Positions 10,836 to 21,851 of a DNA stretch of 64,000 nucleotides are shown here, one piece after another. This DNA is from Rosa chinensis (Eukaryota; Streptophyta; Magnoliopsida; Rosales; Rosaceae), in the NCBI RefSeq assembly GCF_002994745.2, contig NC_037094.1:69792819-69856818 (forward strand). The letters are read 5' to 3'. The stretch's first letter is position 1, and each line of letters begins with the position of its first letter. The position numbers were made by a program, and so were the translations under genes. Under the pieces are notes generated by a model. That model saw nothing but the letters and a program-made list of their open reading frames with translations, was not told the origin of the DNA and searched no databases.

Positions 10836-11797
10836 TTTCGTTTTTATTCCTAAATGTAGATATTTTGATTCTGAAGCCAATTAATTGATTGGTGGATACT
10901 CTACTTATACTGTAAATCAATTCTTCATCTATCAATGAAATCAAATTTCTAGTTTACTGTGTACATGTACTGCAGCTTTCTAATATTTTCAAAATTTTAC
11001 AGAAACATGAAAACAGAATCATACTCAAATTTGAGTCTATACATTTGAAAGAAATATCTTTTGGCCAATTCAGTCCCCATATCTTGCAACTATATAAACT
11101 CTGATGTCTTCTTATATCTCCCTCTTCATTTCATATCCCTTGGAACAAAGAAAAAAAAAAGAGAAGCATATCTGCAAAGTAGCAATCAAATTTTCATTTA
11201 AAGTTTTGACCTTTTTTTCACTATCTATTTGCAGTGATCACATAGATCAAGTGCGTACCACTTTCAGTAATGAGTAGATCCCCATATGTACAAAGAGTGT
11301 GATGTTAACTAATTACAAAATCCCATATTGACAAAGAGTTCAGAACTGATGATCCAAATCAGTAAAAATTGCCCTAGTTCTATGCCCACTTATACGCAAG
11401 ACCAAATCCTGTACACGATCAGATCACATGCCCGCTGGTGTGTGAGGCATTTAAGAGGTACCATAGCGGTTTCTTTCCTGACCTGAAACAAAAGTAGGAA
11501 AAGCTGCATTAAGGCTTCGATTCGGTATAGTTTAGTGTGTAGTGTATACATGTACTCTAAATTTTCTTAAAGGTTTTCAAAGCATTTCAGAAACATGAAA
11601 GATTATATCAAACCTAAATGGAGTCTAAACTGAGAAAGAAAGACCTAGTTGACCAATTCAAGATCATATCTTGCTTCTAAAGGGATTCAGATATATAAAA
11701 ATTGAAAACAAGAAGGGAGATCTTAATGCAGATTTAGTTTGAGTTTAACAAATAAAGTAAAATCATGTATACTATCATTGGTTGAAATTGAAATACC
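10836..11797. other. 3' flank between NAC1 and the ZYP1 locus
   Basis: Convergent intergenic region holding the NAC 3' UTR (a poly(A)-signal-like AATGAAATC near 10934) and the ZYP1 downstream flank. It is shared with 48094-49058, and in part with the old copies at about 6840-7100. No gene seen. Confidence 0.6.
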
Positions 11798-14700
11798 TTA
11801 ATCAAATGCATATGGATCATCAGCATATGGATTCAGAGACCCTTTAGAAAACAGGTCAACGATGTTTGAAGGACGTGGTTGACCCTCTCCCTTAGATCCC
11901 TAGATAACAAAAACAACATATTGCAAATTCAGTATTTGCAGAATCAAAATGAGTGCTGCATTATATAACTCAAGCAATGCATCCAGCTTTTCCAATAATT
12001 CAATACAGTAATCTTTGGATTTAACAATATGTGTTCCAAAAAACCAACTTATCCTATATGTTCCAGCTACATGGTATTGATTTTCATTATCTGAGGAAAC
12101 CAAAAGCAGGATCTTTTTACTTGTAATTCTAAATGCATGTGGATTCTTATAGCAACATTAACTGTATCCACTCAGATATATTTTATCCAAGAAAACTGAA
12201 GCTTCCAAGCAATCTTAGACATGAGAAAGTAGATGAATCACAAGATATTACAAAAGTGAAATAAAGTAATGGGTTTAGCTTTACCTTGACCACACTCCTG
12301 GGGCTTTTGAGTTTTGGTGTACTTGTCCTCTTATGTTTTCTTGGATCCTGATGTTATACAGAAAATAAAATTCAGTTATTAGGAAATGTATGTACACATA
12401 AAGATACATAATTCTGAAGGTGAAAATGGAGATCGAGCATATAGCTTCACAGAAGCCACCAGGTTCATACCTCAAACATGACTGTGCTTCTTAATTTCCG
12501 TTTAATAGTTCTTCCATTACCAGTTTCAACTTCATATTCGTCACGAATTACCTGAAATGCATGAAGTAAGTCTCAGGTAGTTGATGGGATAAGGGAAAAA
12601 TTAATCTCAGGATGTTGATAGGATAAGGCAAGAATTAATCAGATCTTAACAAGCAACATTAAACCGTTGTTAATACTATTGCCACTAGCAAGAAGATTCA
12701 TATTTATGATCCGTTTTCAACTACAGAAGTTGCTCTAAAGCTAAAGTTGCATTATTTATGAATATACCATCAGTAAAACTGTACGAGAGAAATTTCTACC
12801 TTTTTGTGGTGCTTTGAAATATTCATTACAGTTGGTGAATTGATATTCTCTGAAGCTTTCTTCAACAGTGTTGACACAGGTGTTTGTTTTGCTCCCACTA
12901 GAGGTGAATCCTACAAACCAAATAGAATGAAATATCATAATGAGAGTCATATTGTCATGTGAAAAGGAAATAAAATGATTTTCAGAATATCGTCCCACCT
13001 TCTCATGCTCTGGTCTTCTCAGAGAACGCTGACCTCTCCTTCTCACAACAGGGTTTCTCCTTGACGAAATTGAGTATTACTGAGACAGAATGAACTCATC
13101 ATATTGATAGAAATTCCAGACTATTATCAGATTATGAAATTTTATACTTCAACCACGATCACAAAAAAGAAATCTTTTAAATATACGCCCTCCCACTGCA
13201 TAAATCCATGCCTTTTTGTGTTGTCTTCTATCTTAGTGAAATACTTTCTTGATTAAAGGATCAATCTATTCAATCATGCATATTTTAATAAAAATAAAAT
13301 AAATTTGTGTATCACTGTTCTTATATGATTACAAACTTCAAAATTTAAATAGTAAGTATATCTGGCATAGATTAGTATCACTGCATCCAGATGTTAATGC
13401 AAATTCAAACAATTTTGTGTAGGTGTGTAGGTGTGTGTGTGTGTCTGTGAGAGAGAGAGAGAGAGAGATGCATTGGTTATAAAATCAACCTTCTTTGAAT
13501 TCACTTCTTGCTCCTCTTCTGGCTTATCACTCATAACTTTCCACTGCAATTGCAGTAATGCCCTCTGCTTCTCCTCCTGTGATAATAAGAATATGTAAAA
13601 GATGTACAAAAAAATAAATTCAGAAAGAACATAGGAAGATAAGTACTTTGGACTTTTGAACATCCAAGTCCTCCTGAAGCTTCTTAATCTCATCTTCATG
13701 CTGAAGCCTCAAAGCTTTCAGTTGGGCTTCATGTTCATTCCTCATTGATGTAATTTTCTATGACAAAAGTAATCTGATTTAGTTACTTAGGCGTATAAGA
13801 CCCAACTTAGTTCGAGCTTAGAGCTACATGAAGTTACAAACCTCTCTCAACTCGTTTTCAGCTTGAAGTTGGATCTGCTTTAGCTCTTCACTGTGTTTAG
13901 CTTTTATACTTCGTTCCTTTTTATCATGCTCCTGCTGAAGACTACTGACCTGTAAATGTGAAAGTCAATAATGTTCTACCCCAAATGTGGCACTCTAGTT
14001 AGTGTAGTTGAGAATATAATCAGAAGCATGTAACAGAAATGCCTCAGAAAAGGAGAAACTTCCCCGATCAAAACTGAGCTACGTAGAACATGCCAAGGGT
14101 TAAACTAGGATTAATTCTTTGAAAAAAGTTGCACAGCCAGTAACAAATTGCAGGTAGGCTATTTAGTAGAATTATTACAGGTGCAAACAGACTTGAGTAC
14201 CAAACAATTTTTTCTGCTTTTTTTTGTTTTGTCAGCTTAATAATTTACAAATACTATAGACTAATGGTGAATGCTGAGGAATGAAAACTCCGTTCAATGC
14301 AATATATGTTGAGAGGTATTTAACATATGAAAAATAATTTCTCCCCTACTGAATGTAAATGTCTGATAATGTCAGAGAATATGTAGAAAAAAAAAAAAAA
14401 AATTCCGTCGTGTTGTTATATTAAACTAATGTAATTTGTGCAAAAAGTGATTATCAATTTTATATTTAATAGCATGCACCACTTTCCCACACATACCAGC
14501 GCCAGTATGTTCCTCCTGAACATGCATTAAGTGCTGCCTAGATTCTTCTCTGCATTCTTCAAGTTTTTTCTCACATTCTATCGCCCTTTCTCGAACAAGT
14601 TTTTCTGCCTGCAGTTTCAATTAAACGAAGATCAATTCAAGAAAATGATTTATCTCTAACATATTCCAGGAGAAGGTAAAAATGAGAAAACCTTTTGCTT

Positions 14701-16054
14701 TTCCATGTTAACTATCTCCAGCTTCTCCACCTCATACTTCTTCCGGATGTCATTAATTGCCCAAGTAAATTTGTCATAATGCCAATCCAAAAGTAGTTAA
14801 ACAACTGTAATGTGTCCAGATGCCTAGATCATAAGAGGTCAGACCTGGTCTTCCTCTGAGATATGTCTTTCAAATGCCTTGACAGTTCTAGTTGTTTACT
14901 CTCAAGCATGAGGTCATAGTGCTTCTTATCTTCCACAAGTTTAATTTCAGCAGCAGTCAGCGATGCAAGATTCTGGAACAAAGTACAGAACTGTAAGTAC
15001 GTAAAATATGGTTTTACGAACATCTCACATTTATATTGAATTACAAACCTCTGTGATCTGTTCTTCCAGATTCTTCTCTCGTTCCTTATATTGCACAATA
15101 AGTTGCTCCTTTTCCTCTAGTGTGCTATGAAGCTGGCTGACTTGTTTATCCATCAAATCTACATGCTGCTCATGTGTTTCACCTTGCTTCAGTAAACCAT
15201 CTATTTGTTCCGCTTTCTTCTGTATCTCTGCTTGTAGTTTCTCTGTATTATCTTTATTCTCAGTTTCTAGTGCTGAGATTTTCAGCAACAGAATTTGCTG
15301 CAAGATAGTACAAAAAAAGTTTAATATGACAAAAACACATCTCGTAATATAAAATGTATGAGTTGGAATTTGCAAACCCTTTTATTCTCAGATGATCTTG
15401 AACTTTCTGACAGAGAATCAATTTGCAGTTCTAATTCAGACACCAACTTCTCTGTTTCAATCTTCTTTGAGACCAGAGCTTCAGCTTCAAACTCCAACTT
15501 CTGTATCCTCTCCCTGGCTATACGGCATTCCTCTGAAAGTTGTGCCATAATAGACTCCTGAACTTTCTGAAGTTCCATGACCTTATTGTTCAACTCCTGA
15601 TTTACCAATTGTATAGCATCTTTTTCTGATGTCAAGTTCAAGAACCTGCCGTGCAGTTGATCATACTGTCTCTTAGCAAGCTTGGCAGAAAGGTCTCTCT
15701 CCTGATTGACCAACCGGAAGCAAGCCTCGTAGACAGAGTTTAGCTTATCAAACTTTTCTAGAAAGTTCAAACTAACTCTGTCCAATTCAGCCAAATGTGC
15801 AGCCAACACATGAACAAAACCTTCAAGATTCTTTATCTCAAGGACTGACATATCTAATCTCTTAACAAGGTCATTGTTGCTCATATGAAGATCATACTTT
15901 TCTGTTTCCAAGTTCTCCTGACCAGTTATCAAACGTCTGATTTCGTCCTCTTTCAACTTTAACTCAAGATGCACCTCACCCAATTTAGTGTTCAGACTCT
16001 CTGTAGCCAACCTATTAGTTGCTAGAGTTTCTTCAAAGTTCTTAATCATAGCAT
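11798..16054 (-). pseudogene. ZYP1: ZYP1 (synaptonemal complex transverse filament) gene, 5'-truncated, copy A1
   Basis: ZYP1 is the coiled-coil protein bridging chromosome axes in the meiotic synaptonemal complex. Thirteen exons are readable, in gene order: 15378-16054, 15049-15297, 14845-14972, about 14691-14760, 14502-14606, 13843-13951, about 13660-13757, 13491-13578, about 13001-13073, about 12800-12912, about 12474-12552, about 12285-12349 and 11798-11899. Diagnostic segments are [36 protein letters not shown] and the terminal [14 protein letters not shown]. Heptad-rich coiled coil fills the first eight exons. The first exon present starts after a good acceptor at about Arabidopsis residue 200, so the N-terminal fifth is missing; the intron is cut at about 16110. 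Lesions special to this copy: a one-base loss near 14851, a one-base gain near 14507 and an in-frame TAA at 13071-13073. The exon at 14691-14760 has no AG acceptor in either copy. Not functional as a normal ZYP1. Confidence 0.9.
13415..13468. repeat. Compound (GT)n-(GA)n microsatellite in a ZYP1 intron
   Basis: Imperfect GT repeats followed by about ten GA units. The counterpart in the other duplicate is at about 50678-50730. Confidence 0.9.
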
Positions 16055-16135
16055 CTGCAAGGAAAAGACATATGACTGCCGTCATAATGAAAGTCCAAGA
16101 AAACTTGAACAAACAATTTAGGAAAAGTCAGTGCA

Positions 16136-17862
16136 TATGCATATGGATCAAATGCATATGGATTCAGAGACCCTTCTGAAAACCGGTCACCAATGTTTGA
16201 AGGACGTGGTTGACCCTCTCCCTTAGATCCCTAGATTACAAAAACAACATATTGCAAATTCAGTATTTGCAGAATCCAAATGAGTGCTGCATTATATAAC
16301 TCAAGCAATGCATCCAGCTTTTCCAATAATTCAATACAGTAATCTTTGGATTATGTGTTCCAAAAAACCAACTTATCCTATATGTTCCAGCTACATGGTA
16401 TTGATTTTCATTATCTGAGGAAACAAAATGCAGGATATTTGTACTTGTAATTCTAAATGCATGCGGATTCTTATAGCAATATTAACTCTATCCACTCAGA
16501 TATATTTTGTCCAAGACTAGTACAACCAAAGCTTCTAAGCAATCTGAGACATGAGAAACTAGATGAATCACAAGATATTCCAAAACTGAAATAAAGTAAT
16601 GGGTTTAGCTTACCTGGAATACACTCCTGGGGCTTTTGACTTTTGGTGTACTTGTCCTCTTATGTTTTCTTGGATCCTGATGTCATACAGAAAATAAAAT
16701 TCAGTATTGAGAAATGTATGTCTAAATGTGAAAATGGAGATTGAGCATATAGCTTCACAGAAGTCACCAGGTTCATACCTCAAACATGACTGTGCTTCTT
16801 GATTTCCTTTTAATAGTTCTTCCCATTTCCAGTTTCAACTTCATATTCGTCCCGAATGACCTGCAATGCATGAAGAAAGTCCCAGGTAGTTGATGGGATA
16901 AAGCAAAAGTTAGTCTCAGGTTGTTGAAGGGACAAGGCAAGAATTAATTGAATCTTAATAAGCAACATTAAATCCTTATTAATACTATTGCCACTAGAAA
17001 AAAGATTTATATTAATAATCTGTTTTGACCTACAGAAGCTGCTCTAAACCTAAAGTTGCATTATTTATGAATATACCATCAGTTAAAATGTATGAGAGAA
17101 ATTTCTACCTTTTTAAGGTGCTTTGAAATATTCATTACACTTGGTGAATTCATATTCTCTGAAGCTTTCTTCAACAGTGTTGACACTGGTGTTTGTGTTG
17201 CTCCCGCTAGAGGTGAATCCTACACACCAAATAGAATGAAATATCATAATGAGTCATATTGTCATGTGAAAAGGATCAAACATGAAAGAAATTAAAATGA
17301 TTTTCAGAATATCGTCCCACCTTCTCATCATGCTTCGGTCTTCTTAGAGAGCGCTGACCTCTCCTTCTCACAACAGGGTTTCTCCTTGACGAAATAGAGT
17401 ATTCCTGAGACAGAATGAAAGTCATCATATTGGTAGAAATTCCAGACTATTATCAGATTATGAAATTTTATGCTTCAACTAAGATCCCAAGGAGGAAATC
17501 TATGAAAAATATACGCTCTCCCACTGCATAAATCCATGCCATTTTGCATTGCCCTTCTAAACCTTAGCACAATGCATTCTTGAATAAAGGATCACTCTAT
17601 TCGATCATGCATATTTTAATAGAAATAAAACAAATTCGTGTATCTCACTATTCTTATATCAGTAGTTGAATACAAACTTCAAAATTTAAATAGTAAGTTT
17701 TATCGGTCATAGATTAGTATCACTGCATCCAGATGTTATTCATGTTAATACAAATTCAAAAACTTTTGTGCAGGTGTGTGTGTGTGTGTGTGTCACAGAG
17801 AGAGAGAGAGAGAGAGAAGCATTGGTTTTAAAGCCAACCTTTTTCGAATTCACTTCAGAAGA
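16136..17862 (-). pseudogene. Second set of ZYP1 3' exons, copy B1
   Basis: Upstream of A1 and in the same orientation lie only the last ZYP1 exons. The EVNSKK exon is cut at about 17862. Then come the arginine-rich exon (about 17320-17403), the LLKKASENMNSPS exon (about 17107-17220), the EYEVETGNG exon (about 16783-16862), the PRKHKRTSTPK exon (about 16613-16677) and the last exon (about 16136-16230). The EYEVETGNG exon has one extra base that turns GRTIKRK into a frame ending at a stop; copy B2 shares it. The last exon reads GSLNPYAFDPYA and runs without its stop codon into intron sequence of A1 near 16110-16140. That marks the rearrangement breakpoint. Confidence 0.85.
17774..17817. repeat. 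Compound (GT)n-(AG)n microsatellite
   Basis: About 20 bp of GT and 21 bp of AG, separated by CAC. The homologous tract at 55024-55079 is longer (about 24 and 29 bp). Confidence 0.95.
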
Positions 17863-18636
17863 AACTAAAATACTTGGAAAACTAATCAAATTAAACATTG
17901 GACTATAATATTATATCAAGACAGAAATGATTTAGGCACTTATAATAAATAAATGAAACAGAGCTGGTATTGTTTAAGAGTCAATATCCACTCCCACTGG
18001 GACAGATGAAGCCACATTTCTCAGCTATACATTCTTTCATGTAGGACAGGGAACAAAAAAGAAAAGACTGTTAAAAAGGAGACTAACCAGAAGAGAATGG
18101 GACAATCAAGAAAAAATTTCATTCATAGGGAAATTTACTAAACACAAAAGTACTTTTTCCTCTGTTTTTTCTAGTAAACCAAACAGACCTTCAATTAAAG
18201 AAAGCATACGGAAAGCCACACATTAGGAGCTGAAGAAACACAAAAAGATCACAAATTCACATTCTCCGACATTGAAAAAAAAAAAAAGGAGGAAGGAAAA
18301 TTTAAAATGAGACCAACATTTGGGACTGAATTTGACTCCGCAGGAAGAACTATTTTCCTCTGTTACTTTGATTATATAAACCAAATAAGACCTTCATGTA
18401 AGAAAAAACACACATACAACCATGCATTGATCAATACTCAGATAAAGAAACACCAAAAAGATCATAAATTTACATTCTTTAACATCAAATGGAAACGATT
18501 TCACTTCTTACAAACAATTTTCCTCTGTTTTTCTCAGCAATACATTGATCAATACCCAGATAAAGAAACACCATAAAGATGATAAATTACGTTCGTTAAC
18601 ATAAAAAAGAATGAAAGAAAAGAATGAAAGACTGAC
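17863..18636. other. Intron-like sequence between a novel first exon and the ZYP1 3' exons
   Basis: AT-rich sequence with two related segments at about 18400-18460 and 18530-18580 that share CATTGATCAATAC and GATAAAGAAACACCA. It would be the first intron if the exon at 18637-18890 were spliced to the ZYP1 3' exons. No coding region recognised. Confidence 0.45.
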
Positions 18637-18890
18637 CATTTGAAACTGAACTCGTGCTCGGGGGGAACTTCATCGTCCTTCTTGGGCACACGAGCTGTGG
18701 GGTCGATTCTGCAGCCGAAGACTGGTGTAATTGATTGTGTGGTGCCCATCCTCACGTTGAGACTGAATCTCGGTAAGCTCAAAGAAGATGAAGAAGAAGA
18801 ACCCACTTCAGGTCTTGGAGAAGAAGAGGAACCCATATCAGGTCTTCGAGAAGAAGAAGAACCCACATCGGGATTTTGAGGAGGATCCAT
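18637..18890 (-). CDS. Unrecognised first exon (Ser-rich N-terminus), copy 1
   Basis: The minus strand gives an ATG-led frame of 84 codons ending at a good donor, AATG|GTCAGT. The protein starts MDPPQNPDVGSSSS and contains three units of the type RPxxGSSSS, then FSLNVRMGTTQSITP and a charged end VPKKDDEVPPEHEFSFKW. I do not recognise the family. A TATA-like site lies 207-213 bp upstream. The next exons downstream on this strand are ZYP1 3' exons (17862 and below), so a chimeric transcript is possible. Copy 2 (55900-56122) lacks one Ser-rich unit and has one fewer G in a G run near its end, which changes the last residues. At most one copy keeps the original frame. Confidence 0.45.
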
Positions 18891-19096
18891 GTCAGGTGCT
18901 TGAACAGAGCAAATGGCTTTTCACTTCTTGGAAATGGGAATTTTGGTGAAGAAAGAAAGAAAAGAGAGAAATGGGTTTTGGGGAGAAATGGGAGAGAAGA
19001 GAATGAAATGAAGGGTGCTTTGGTTTTGGGGGGTTTTGTCAGAGAAACTGGAAAGGTTATGAGTGTGTTAGGAGAGTGTGCCTTCCTTCTTCTCTC

Positions 19097-19103
19097 TATT
19101 TAT
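19097..19103 (-). promoter_or_regulatory. TATA-like box upstream of the unrecognised exon
   Basis: ATAAATA on the minus strand, followed by a purine-rich GAGAGAAGAAGGAAGG leader typical of plant 5' UTRs, about 207 bp before the ATG at 18890. Conserved in the second copy near 56327-56333. Confidence 0.4.
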
Positions 19104-19189
19104 TGTCTTATTATGGGCGCTATCTTTGTCTGCACGAATGTGTACGGCCGAGTTCACCAAAAATAAATTTTTATTTTGTGTTTTTGTAT

Positions 19190-20148
19190 AGCCTTCAACT
19201 TGGGCAAGTGTTGGAATTTAACTTCCATTTCTTATTGCAATACCGCTTGAATCTAGTGAGTTTCCATGCCCCCAGATTCTCAACACCAAACAGGACCTAT
19301 TTGGGACATGAAATATTGAAATGGAAAGTTAATTACTTGTCCCCATACAAGTCCACTTTGGAGCTTGCCAAGTAAATAGTATTCAAAATTTTACTTGGAG
19401 TTGCCTAAAAATCAGCTCCTAGTTCTAAATTTTACTTTGACATTGTGACTCAAGTGGGTAAATAATGAGGATTAGAGTGATTGATTTGGCTGTTGGTTAG
19501 GGTTCAGTGGAAGAGTATCTGATTTGGCTGTTGGCTAGGGTTTAGTTAAATTTAAGTATGTGTTTGTGGATGTGGGAGTATTTATTTATATATGATACAG
19601 AGGCAGGTAGATATGGGAAGATGTATAGCCGGGTAATACAGGGACTGAGTTAAAAGTCAGTGCATGCCTCTCAGACCAGGGTTTCAAATTCCAATGGAGT
19701 GAAGTTATTCAGATGAGCTGGTGTAGGCTTCTGCCATGAGAGGTTTTGGTTGATAACCTTCTGAGAGATATGACTCTCCTTCTCTCTGTCATCCTGATGT
19801 TTATCCAATTATCCCAATCATGTGATTAAATTCTATCACTTTAGTCCAATCGATATATTTAATTGCTCACCATTCCATGAGAGCTAGCTACCCCAGTTTC
19901 ATGTGGATGATTGGTGGAACACTATACATTAATAGGAGCAACAAAAATTGCAGATTAAGCATAATGGTGTTTCTGTAGAAGCTAGTGATAATAAGGTGGG
20001 CATAATAGGGATCTTAACTTTTTTTTTTTTTTTTTTTTTGAAGTAAAGTGTCAAATCTAGTAATCCACACAAATAAATAGCACTTTTCTAATACAAAGAT
20101 CTTACAACAAGAAACAAAAACCACACAGCAGCAGCAAGAGGATATAAA
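19190..20148. repeat. Spacer repeat, copy 2 of 3
   Basis: Same non-coding sequence as 541-1519 and 56420-57380. It lies between the unrecognised exon's promoter and the F-box 3' end. A T-run near 20017-20039 differs in length between copies. No gene seen. Confidence 0.85.
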
Positions 20149-20392
20149 TTATATCACACATGCCAAAGTCTCCATATATGGATTATTAGATGCTTTAGGA
20201 TAATAAGCTGCGTCAACTCGTAAGAGAGAATCATCAACTCCGGCCTTGGGAGTTAACTCAACAGATTTGAAGGTCTTGCTCTCAAGATTATAAGAAATGA
20301 GTTTACCAGGAGTATGCAGCAACAGAGACGAACTTTCCTCTTCTTCATTTTCGTCTCGATGGAGAGAGAACAACAAATTGTCCATAAACAAA
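20149..20392 (-). pseudogene. F-box/FBA gene, C-terminal piece (3' of the CACTA insertion)
   Basis: Last part of the F-box gene whose other pieces lie at 26991-27897 and 33240-33470. It reads SSSLLLHTPGKLISYNL through METLACVI and a stop at 20149-20151. FBA proteins are substrate receptors of SCF ubiquitin ligases. Relative to the uninserted copy at 1720-1745 this piece has lost two bases near 20361, shifting the frame at the junction, so excision of the transposon alone would not restore the gene. The duplicate at 57381-57624 has the same change. Confidence 0.8.
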
Positions 20393-20900
20393 CACTACAC
20401 CAAAAATCGCATTAGACAACGGTAGAAAACCGATGTGGGATTTGGAGTCCCACCGTTGTAGAGTGAGCCGTTGTCTGATGAAAAATCAGACAACGGTGGA
20501 ACACAGTTGTGTGATAAACATGCGGACAACAGGTTTGTGTTATAACTGTTGTGTGATAGCTCGGCAGATGCGAAGCGCAGCTGCGCAGCAATTGAGGCGT
20601 TGTCTTCAGACAACAGTGCCAGTTTTAAGTTGTTGTATGTTAAGCATATCAGACAACATTTTTTTATTTTGTCTGTTGTCAGATTGATCTTCAAACTTCA
20701 GTTCTTGGACTATATCTGTTGTGTGATTAACTTTAGGACAACAGAGTTCAATTAATTCTGTTGTCTGAGTATAAATCAGAAGACACTAATTCGTTAAAAA
20801 CCGATGTGTGATATGATTGATTACAATGTGTTTTTGTCCCATTTTTGGCCATTCAGACAACAGGCAATGATCATTATATCTAATCTGTTGTGTGATCATT
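20393..20900. repeat. CACTA left subterminal repeat array
   Basis: More than a dozen copies of a short motif in both orientations (GACAACAG/CTGTTGTGTGAT, with variants GACAACGG/CCGTTGTCTGAT) between 20414 and 20900. In characterised En/Spm elements such subterminal motifs bind the TnpA-type protein. The alternating orientation should also allow hairpins. Confidence 0.8.
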
Positions 20901-21235
20901 TGAACATCTCATTCCTGAATTACATTGTGCATTCATTTGGTCCATTTACCAAATACAAACATAGCAAACCATCAAATGATTCATATAACCAATACTTTAA
21001 ACTTCAAAAGCAAAAGAGGTGCATTTCCCAATCATTGAAGCCAACATTTTACACAAAAGCATTCTAGTGCATGCCCATCTACTTGGGACATCAAAAAATT
21101 GATACACATATATATATATTGTTCCAAACCATGCCACACATGGTGCATGACAATGTACCAGCAGAGAAGCACAAAAAATATGCTTTCCTTATCTAAAATG
21201 TATCAGCAACAAGCGCTCTACTTCATGACTCTTGC

Positions 21236-21516
21236 TCATGTGTTGACAACAAACTTCCCCCACTTATTTCGCACTTGATCAATATCCGCTTGGGTGTATT
21301 GGCTGCTGCCTCTCCTCTCCCACTGAACATCTTTAACAGCCTCTAGCCTATAAAGTTTTCCAGCTTTCCAAATTGGACCTTCTGCCTTGAATTCCAGATT
21401 TACATGGGGACCTTTTATGATGTTACCAAACAATTCCAAAACCCAATTCTCAAGTACATCAAGAGATTCTGCATCGAGTACAATATCACAATGAATATAT
21501 ATTTTGACATCGGACT
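21236..21516 (-). CDS. Unidentified terminal coding exon inside the CACTA element, copy 1
   Basis: The minus strand has a strong acceptor (TTTTTAATTCTCCAG) followed by 92 codons and a TGA. The encoded segment begins SDVKIYIHCDIVLDAESL, continues through ENWVLELFGNIIKGPH and KAGKLYRLEAVKDVQWERR, and ends KWGKFVVNT. Composition and codon use look like a real protein end, and the frame is open in both element copies with only one or two changes. I do not recognise the family. It is not the C-terminus expected for IPT9, so it is probably a piece of a second host gene captured by the element, or an element-specific protein end. Confidence 0.5.
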
Positions 21517-21851
21517 CTGGAGAATTAAAAAGCAGGATATTATATGTCAATGTAATAACAATGGCTCAATAACAGCATACAAAATTCCATCTACATTATA
21601 ATAACAACTGCCAAAACACTATGATTTCTAACGGCCCAAGGCCTCATTGAAAAGTGCTAGTGAAATTATTTTCAGATTCAGAAACCAAAATATACCCTAG
21701 ATCTCTCCAGCACGTTGCCTATTTTGAATTCCCACTATGATTTCTAACGGCCCAAAGGCCTCATCCAAAAGTCCTAGTGAAATTATTTTCGGCTTCATTG
21801 CCTATTTAGAATTCTAGGTATCAGAATAGTCACTATGAACACCATTACTGA

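Noticed and set aside
13843..16054. Long coiled-coil frames first looked like generic myosin-like or kinesin-tail proteins.
   Set aside because: The segments [31 protein letters not shown] and the terminal DPYAFD identify ZYP1 specifically.
20400..20900. Regularly spaced short repeats resembling a CRISPR or minisatellite array.
   Set aside because: The copies alternate in orientation, spacing is irregular and they lie inside CACTA ends, so they are transposon subterminal repeats.
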